DNA of 64,000 nucleotides from Escallonia rubra (taxonomy: Eukaryota; Streptophyta; Magnoliopsida; Escalloniales; Escalloniaceae): assembly GCA_033065855.1 (NCBI GenBank), contig JAVXUO010001798.1, positions 310,001-374,000 on the forward strand, given 5' to 3'. This document shows, one piece after another, positions 25,301 to 34,300 of the stretch (position 1 is the stretch's first letter; each line of letters begins with the position of its first letter). Both the position numbers and the translations under genes were made by a program. A model generated the notes under the pieces. The model was not told the DNA's origin, did not search any database, and saw nothing but the letters and a program-made list of their open reading frames with translations.

Positions 25301-28300
25301 CATAATCCAGTTCAGCATGACAGAACTAAACACGTGGAAGTTGACCGACATTTCACAAAGGAGAAGCTTGAAAGTGGATTGATTTGCACTCCCTACATAT
25401 CTACGGAGGGCCAATTAGCAAACATCTTGACTAAAGGATTGGCAAGTTCGGCATTTTACAGGATTGTGAGCAAGCTAGGGATGGAAAATATCTACTCCCC
25501 AGCTTGAGAGGGAGTGTTGGAAATTCAGAATTGATGGAAATCCCAAGATTTCTGGGACAGATTTGTATTTCCAAGTATAGGAGATTAGCTGTAAATTAGT
25601 CAAACCTTCCTAGAGTAGCAACGTGTCAAACTTTCCTAGGATAGCAATATGTCAAACCTTCCTAGAATAGCGATAGTTTAAGTATAAAGGTCTTCTACTT
25701 AATCATTTTCAGATAAGGAATTCCAGAATTTTCCTCATTTTCCTGTAAAATTTCAAGTCATTCCGAGTTGTATTTCTCTAAAAAGAGGCACTATGACTCC
25801 TCGCACATAGAAACGTCTACTACTGTCACTTTGAATTTTCCTCTTAGTGGTACTATATGGGAGGTCATGTAGCCTTGCGCCAGACACTCATACCCGAGAG
25901 TCCCTTACTTTGTTTTAGCTTGCCTGTCTAGCTATATTGCACATTGTGGATGCAAACAAAGCCTTTTGTAAGTTGTAATGTAATAATGCTATTTAAGTAA
26001 TGAGAATATTTGGGACCATTATGCCCTTGTGTTGAAATCTACTCTTTGTGCATTGTTTTATGCAATGTTGATGCACTGTTGGCTATAAACTGTTGGGATT
26101 GGTTGGCGGACTCTTCTTCCGAGCGGTAAGACGAGTGCCACACACGGTTTCCTTTGTGCCATCAAGGGCCACCGTGTGTCACTATGCCGTGACAAAAGAG
26201 TTGCAGTAGGTTCATGGCCAGCGTAAGAAATAATCACATCCCACTAACATGAGTCCTAGTTTAGAGCTACTGCTACACTCATTGAATTAGTGATCGGTTT
26301 GCCCTTTCTCGCACCATACCCCTCTCCTATGAAGCACTGGTGTGGCACTTGGGGTGAAGCACCGGCACCGGATACGCGTCGGGTGCGGGTGCGCGCCAGG
26401 TGCGGCGCCGGTGCGTGTCCAACATTTTTGATTTATTTTAATAATATCTTAAATATCGGATGCGTATCGGATCTATCTTAAATGTCTTATTTTTTCGTGC
26501 AGATCTGTGACCACCGGCGACCACCGGCAAGGAGTCGGAGAGGGGAGAGGAGAGAAGAAATAGAAGTAGAAGAAGGAGAAGGAGAAGGAGAAAGAGAAGG
26601 AGAAGGACTTGCCAGCAACGACGACAGCGTGCCGCTACTTTCAGAGAAGAAGAAGAACATGGAGAGTCGATGTTATCTATGTGGGAATGAGTTTTGACTT
26701 TTTGACAGCTAGCATCATAAGTTTCTTATTTTATTTAAGTACCCTACTGTTAAGTTATTACATAACCTAACCCCAGCACTTCAAAGAAATAAAAGTGATA
26801 CCACATAAAACTTTATTCTTTCAGCTATGCAATTTTAATATTTACAAAACAACCCATTAAAACTTAAGAAAATCTCACTAATTTGATTGAAAGCCTTAAA
26901 ATTTTGCGAAAGAACCCATTAAAATTACACACTCACTACTTTGGTTAAAATATTAATATCTTTTTACATATATCAAACACATATATTAGGATTAGTAAGA
27001 TTCAAATTGCTTAGAAATTCATTACTAAGTGAATATAATTAAAAAAATATTTACAAAATTAGCCGGATCTCCGCCGCACCCGTATCCTAAAATTTTCAAA
27101 AAAGCCGTATCCGCGTATCCACACCTGTATCGTATCCACACCCGCGTCCGTGCTTCATAGCCCCTCTCAGTAGTTGGCAGTTCCCTTGCCCTTTTCATTC
27201 AGAACGTTAAAGTCATATCTAATTGCTTCCTTAATTTCCTATTTATTGCAGGAACATTCAAGTAGCTTGACTAGCTTCATTTTTCTTTACATTTTTGCAA
27301 GTTGTGATTGGGATATCGGCAATTCATCTTCGTTTATCATGCAAGCATGACCTCCGTCACCACCAAAATTGGGCCCCTGTGAATGACCAAGTTGATGACA
27401 TGCTTGTCATCCACATTTTCACGAGATCATTCACGTACCTATGGTATAAGATAGTGATTTAAAAGACCAAGTTGATGACATGCTTGTCATCCACATTTTC
27501 ACGAGATTATTCGCATACGTAACAGGAGCATGATTTCGAAAATCTCAACACCTTAAAGCTCTATTCAATGTTGACAAAAAGATTTTAAGGTCTTAATTAG
27601 TTGAGGAGGCATAAGCAATGAGATATGCAAACATAACTTTATTAATATGAAGCTCAGAACCGAGTCACATTGGTTACAGAAGATTTCTTTTAGAGCCTTG
27701 CAAACATGTTTAGTTCAGCGGGATAAGAGAAAAACAAAGAGGCTCAAAAAAAGGATCAAAAGCATTGGTAGCATTTCCCAGGCTCCACCCTCTGCCTCCA
27801 CCCAACCTCTTCTGAAACGGCAGGCTCCTTCCCAGAACACCAAATCAACTGTGACACGACATTTGTCATGGCACAAGGGAAAGCAGCCATAAGTGTGGTG
27901 GCCAGAAACAATACTGGACAACTCACTCAGGGCTGTGCTTTGAATACCTCAGCTTCCTCAACCCAGCACGGTGAGGCTGTGGTCATTAGACAAGCATGAT
28001 GCACGCCAGATTCCTCCCAAGGACTAATTCCTCAATGTTCCCCAAACTTTATATAAATATATTTTCTAAATCTCCGGCTGAAGAAAGATATCTTCCCAAA
28101 CAAAGAAGGAATGAGAAGAAAGTCGTGTTTGGAGTTAAATTCCCTATTATTAGAGAAAGGTTTGGAACCCTGTTTTTGGAGCTTTTGCCCCAACGTAGGT
28201 TAGCCACCGGAGGCAAGTGTTAAGACCGTAGCTTGCTGCTGAATCCCCTATTCCTCTTTGTAGGCCTTCGGGCCCGTTCAGAAAGGGAAAAAAAAGAGGT

Positions 28301-31300
28301 GGTTAGCTCCTATTAAGTATTTGCTGATGTCAAACCCATTAATATTTCTTGCATAATGATTGGTCATCCACTCACCCTACGAGTGATAGAACATCTATAT
28401 TTTGGAGTAAAAAATATAAGGACTTTCAAGTTTTTTCCCACTAAATGATATGTAAGAACGGAACTCCTAGGAAATGAAATTCATAGTTGGTGCCCGCTTT
28501 TTCATAGGAGCCCTATATGAAGGGGAGTGTCATCTCGTGTCAATACGTATGTATGCTACTAACGAATCCTCATCCCTAAAAGATCCAAATTGCATCTGTT
28601 CAAGCCTGGCCTCCACTCCAATTTCGTCAATACGTTTTGAAAACTAGACGATATCAATTTAGATCTCCTAACATATCTAAGATTTCCTCCCTAATAATGA
28701 CTCTTTTGACATAAATTACCTTCCTATGTGAGGCTTTCCATTTTTGATGCCGTTTTACTTGCAACCTTCTCCACTACGTCACAATGACTGCTGTCACATG
28801 GACAATATTCCTAAAGAATACATTTCTGAAAGAGGAAGACAATATCTAGTAAATGAACAGTAGTATTGTAATTATCATTTAACTTTACAGAAAATAGGCA
28901 CTCAAAATTCTAGTAGAATTCAAACATCCTATTCGGACATATATTTGAGTGATAACCTAAAGAAAGACTTCAAACTTATAAGTAAAAGAATAGATAACCT
29001 GTATACTCACGAAATAAGACCAAAGGCGCAATCTATAACTCATGTCAGTCCTTGGAAACTTCCCGACATACTATTGACACTAAAAGCATAAATTTACTGA
29101 CCAGGCTCTGTTAAGCCTAAAACTGAACTAGGCAGTGTCTCAAAAGTCGAACCAATTCCGTTTTGTTTACTATTTTCTTTGTTTTTTATTTTTTGTCTTT
29201 TTTTTAAATATTGAAAAGAAGCCTTTCTGTAATGCATCAAAATATGTACTAACTTGTTTGGGTACCGTTTTCAGAATTACAACGTACTATCTTAAAAATA
29301 TAAAAACGCTTCTATGTTGTTTGTATACCAATTTTCATCACATTTATATGTCACAGTGAGTCGGGTGTTTTCTAATAAAAGATTTCCAAGGACTTGGTTA
29401 ATGGGTTATTCTAGGAACAGAACTTAAAAAGGGTAACCAAACAAGAAAATTTGAATTTGAAATCGGGTGTAAGTTTCTCCATGTTTGAGTTTCCTTTTTT
29501 TCGCCAATGAATCAATGATTTTCTTCTTACATTCAGAAAGGTTTGATGGGAAAGGGTGAAGTTAAAATGGCGGATAATTGGCTAGAACGAACCCCTCATC
29601 CCTCTCTTTCTCCCTCTCTCTCGAAAATGGTTCCTAGTTGACCCTCATATTTCAAAAAATCTTCCGGCTTCCGAGATCAAGTTCTTTTATGTAGTGATCA
29701 AACTTCACAAATGCGTTTCTTGTTACAAATATCTTCAATTAATAAACCTCAACTATTTTTTATACTGAATATCATATTTCCATTTTTTTACCACTAAGTG
29801 TCTCCATCTGTTTGTACTACATCATATTCACCTATACTGTTCATGAGAATTACAAATTCTAAATGGCTGCATTTAGGTTTCAGGCATACCAGATAACAAT
29901 TCCATAGGCCTATGAATCGAAATGGTTTTCTGAGGCCATACCAAATCATCAGACCTGATAAGATTCATGAAAGAGGCATCTTCATGTTCAACCTGAGCCA
30001 TCGTATCACTGCTCCAAATGATAAGATTGTTATAAGTATTAAAAGAGTAACTCATTTAGTTGTGCAAAAGAAATGTAAAGAAGCCAACAGTCATGAATGA
30101 AATTCTGATCTTTGAAAGAACATATCCAGGGGTCTAAACAACAATAAAGAATGCAGAATAACTGACTGGATGTAACTAAATAAGCCAGCACCATAGACAT
30201 ACATGCAAGTGGGAAATAAGCTTACAAAGAATCATAGGCAACCTCGATTACATACCACTTAAGAAATAAATAGTTCTATGATGAATTGACGATAAGAATT
30301 TAGAGGAATTGGTTAAAGGGGGTTAGAGATTCGTTAAATTTGGATGCAGAATTTTCTCAGCACTACATAAGTAAATGAGCTTCTTCAGTGGGATTTCTAT
30401 TTCCTTGTCCACCTGCTCTTAGGAAATTGCATCACCAATGTTCAACAAATTTAAAACTTTTACGAAAGTTAATTCCGAAGTTTCTCCGAAACCTCAAACG
30501 CTGAAATTTCATCCTTCCTAATCCCTCCCCCCAGCCCACGATACGGCCCTTTTTACTCTCTCACTCAGGTTTCGTCCAGAAGAAGCCCAATGAAATGTAC
30601 ATCTTGTTCCAAATTTCACAACCAGTAATTGGTTTGTAAGAACTAAGTGCCCTCATAGCAGGAACAAGTGACATGATAAGGTAATTTCAGCTCAAGAGAT
30701 CTTTCTCGATTAAAAGAGAGAGTGTAGGGTAGGACTCGGTCCAGCTCACCCACTGGACATAGCAAACAATTCCTTTACAAAGTTCTTCGAAGTTCTGCAA
30801 TGTTATGGTGCAAAGTGCAAACTACTATGTCTTATGAACACTTGATAAATTTCTTTTTAATCAGGAAGAAAGCAGTCCAGCTTAGGCAAGGGTCTCCTTT
30901 GACTCTATACTACGCATAATTGTCAGAAGCTGTCTGAGTTCTCATTTACAAAAATCTGTCGGCCTCCTGAGTTGTATTTGGATCCTCTAGAGTTATCGTG
31001 GAGTTAGTTAATATCTTTGGGGTAAATTACACTTTTGGTCCTTTATCTTTGCCTGTAAGTTCTAATTGGTCCTTTATCTAAAATGTCGCCAATCACTCTG
31101 GAATGTACTTGATGAGTATTGCAATACTTCAGGAGACAAAATTAACCTTAAAAAATAAGGCATGATTCCGCAAAGATTCACCCAAATCTAAGCAAGATAG
31201 ACAAGTTGCAATCCTCTAGTCCCACTTTCTGAAAAAGGCAAAAGAATAACCTAGCGCACACAGACACCGGGAAAAACGTTTAACCAGATAAGAAGAGAGC

Positions 31301-34300
31301 CCTATAAAAACATGAAACAACATTTGTGGAGCCAGTTAGAAAAAGTGGACCTTATGAATGGTAAGAGCATCATAGTGTACACAGTTTCCTTATTGACAAC
31401 TTCTAACTGGAAGATCAAACCCGCAAAGAGCCATGAATCGGGTAGAAAAACCAAAAAAACAAACCAGAATGACTAGGAAACCAATGTGGTTACGGATCCT
31501 GGTTACATTTAGAAGCCATTGTTTTGAAAGGCATCTAGAAGTCCTTGAGAGCAGGCACTGTCTGATAATTTTTTGTGCCTTGGCTCGAACATACAACGGT
31601 CGATGGTGTTTGGTGTTGCTCCAACATCTTAGTACGCAGATAATTTCAAGTAAAAAGAAGAAGAGAGAAGTACTACTTCTACAGAATCTTCGCACCTAAA
31701 TGAAGAATAACTAGTAAATGGAAATAAGCAATTCATCCATAACAGCAGTAATAAAGGAGTGGCCGGAATCTGGATTGGTTGGAAGCACCAATTTCTACAA
31801 GTCATTTCTATTTCTATTCATGCTCAAATCATCACTGTTGAGGTGAATCAAACAAATGAAGATCCTTGGTACCTGTCTTGCATCTATATGGTAATAATAA
31901 CGGAAATAAGATTAAGAGAGCTATGAGATCAATTACGTAAAGATGCAGCACTCATTGGGCATATACTTTGGCTGTTAATTGGAGACTTCAATGTTGTTAG
32001 ATTTCCAAATGAGAGGAGGTGGTAGTGGCATCAATCGACTTGACACTGTGGAGTTCAACCAATGCTTATTCAGATTGAATTTACAGGACTTGGCCATAAA
32101 GGAAGCTTTTATACTTGGTGCAATAAGAGAGAGGAGGAAGGGTTGATTTTAAGCAGAACTGGTGGAGCTCCATCCAACTCTGACTGGCTCGAGTGTTTCA
32201 CTAGCACTGAGGTAAAAGTTTGTGATCCTGGTTTATCAAATCACTGTTTCCTACTGGTTACAATTCTTCAAACAAGGTATGTTGGTCTCAGCCGATTCAA
32301 ATTCTTCAACTTTTCGATGCAATACTCATCCTTCAAACAGATTCTCAAAGAATCTTGGGATAGGGAAACCATTGGAGATGCAGTGCACAAACTCTACCAG
32401 AAACTCAGAAGGCTTAAACCTAAACTTTAGAAGTTAAACCGTGAGCATTATAGTAATATCTCTAGCAGAGTAGCTGCAAAGTTGCAAAAACTACAGGCTG
32501 TTCAAAAATAGATAATACTCTGGTTCTCTCACTATGGACATTATTACCAATAAGAAAAGGCTCCATGTTCAGTATTATGAACTACTCAAAGCTGAGGAGA
32601 GCTTCTACCAGCAGAAAGCAAGGGTCAAAGAGGTTAAACTGGAGGATGGGAACACTGCATATCTTCATAAGAAAATGCAGATTCATAGAGCTCATAACAA
32701 AATCTTATCCATCAGCACCACTGATGGTTCTCACATAGTTGGAGAGCAATAGGCCCATCAAGAAGCTATAAAGCATTTCTCTAATTTTCTTGGAGCCTCT
32801 CAACCACCATACAGGCATACAAAATCAATACTGCAAATCATGCATAAGCAACTGTCTCCAGGTCAACAGGACATCTTGGTGAAATGCATTAAGTGGGACT
32901 GCAGTCAAAGAGGCTATTTTCTTTCAACAGACTTTGGATGTGCTTGGCTCAAATGTTTCAAGAGTTGTGCTCTCTTTCTTCACAAATGGGAAGGCTATTA
33001 AATTCTTCAATGGTGCTGCAATTACCTTGATTCCTAAGGTCCTGTGCCTAGTACTATTAAAGATTTTAGACTTATTGCAATGTAGTCTAGAAATGCATAA
33101 CCAAAATGCTGTGCGCTGTGCCTAGTACTATTAAAGATTTTAGACTTATTGCAATGTAGTCTAGAAATGCATAACCAAAATGCTGTGCAAAAGAATGCAA
33201 AAAGTTTTGCCCTTTCTTATCAGTAACAGGCAAGCTGCTTTTGTGGAAGGAAGAAACATCGAGGATAATATCCTTCTTATGCAAGAATTAGTGAGAAACT
33301 ATCCAAGATGTGTTATGAAAGTGGATATCCAAAAAGCTTATGATACTGTGGACTGGGATTTCTTACAAAGTGTTCTGGAAGTCCTCCAGTTTCCTCCAAA
33401 GTACATTAGTTAGATTTATGCATTGTGTGACAACTGCAAAATTCTCTATCAAATTGAAGGGGACTATGAAAGGATTTTTCAGCAATCATAGAGGCTTGAG
33501 GCAGGGTGATCCCATCTCTCCTTATCTCTTTCCATTGGTTATGGAAGCTTTCTCCTGTCTTTTGGATGATTTCACTCAACATCCTCATTTCAACTTTCAT
33601 CCTAAATGTAAGGAACACAGCATTATTCGTGTGTGCTTTGCTGATGATCTCTTCATCCTTGCTGGTGCCAACATCTCTTCTATCTCTAACATCCGAAAAG
33701 CTATTCAAGGAATGGTTCAATGTCTGGTCTCATTCCTACTTCACAAAAATGCTCTTTGTTCATTGCTGGTCTGAATGAGGAAGATACAAAAGAACTGATA
33801 CAAGATATGGGAATTCCCTTAGGCAACTTTCCTGTTACCTACCTAGGGGTTCCCTTAATCACTACAAGCTTAGAGCCTCAGACTGTCAAGTTTTAATTGA
33901 CAAAGTGATGAAAAGAATTAACAGTTGGACTGTTAAGCCCCTTTCTTATGCTGGCAGGCTGCAATTAGCGATCTCTGTTCTATTCAGCATGCAGTTTTAT
34001 TGGTGTGCCAATTTCTTGCTACCAAAGAAGATCATCTCTAATATAGAAGCAAATATTAGGAGCTTCTCTGGCATGGAAAATATACCAGGTGTATTAGTGC
34101 TAAAGTAGCCTGGAAAGATGTTTGTTTACAAAAGAAGGAAGGTGGGCTTGGGATTAAAAGACTTCATGAATGGAACAAAGCTGCTATCTGCAGGTATATA
34201 TGGGATCTAGCTAAGAGGAAAGATACACTTAGGATTAAATGGAGTCACACCAACATCATCAAAGGACAGAACCTGTGGCATTTTACACCTGGAACTGATT

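Larger units (their letters stand above)
20793..25737 (+). mobile_element. Ty1/copia LTR retrotransposon with 5-bp TSD
   Basis: 4.9-kb element bounded by TTTTC at 20788-20792 and 25738-25742. It has two TG...CA LTRs, an initiator-Met primer site, a polypurine tract and the copia order protease, integrase, RT, RNase H. Most of gag is missing: only about 540 bp lies between the primer site and the protease. Defects include a TAG in the codon before the protease VIDSGATDH, a 660-bp MITE in the pre-integrase region, integrase frameshifts near 23030 and 23410, a frameshift near 24050 and a break near 24905. It is therefore non-autonomous. It lies antisense to RlmH in intron 4. The LTRs differ at roughly a dozen or more of 224 positions by eye. 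Confidence 0.95.
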
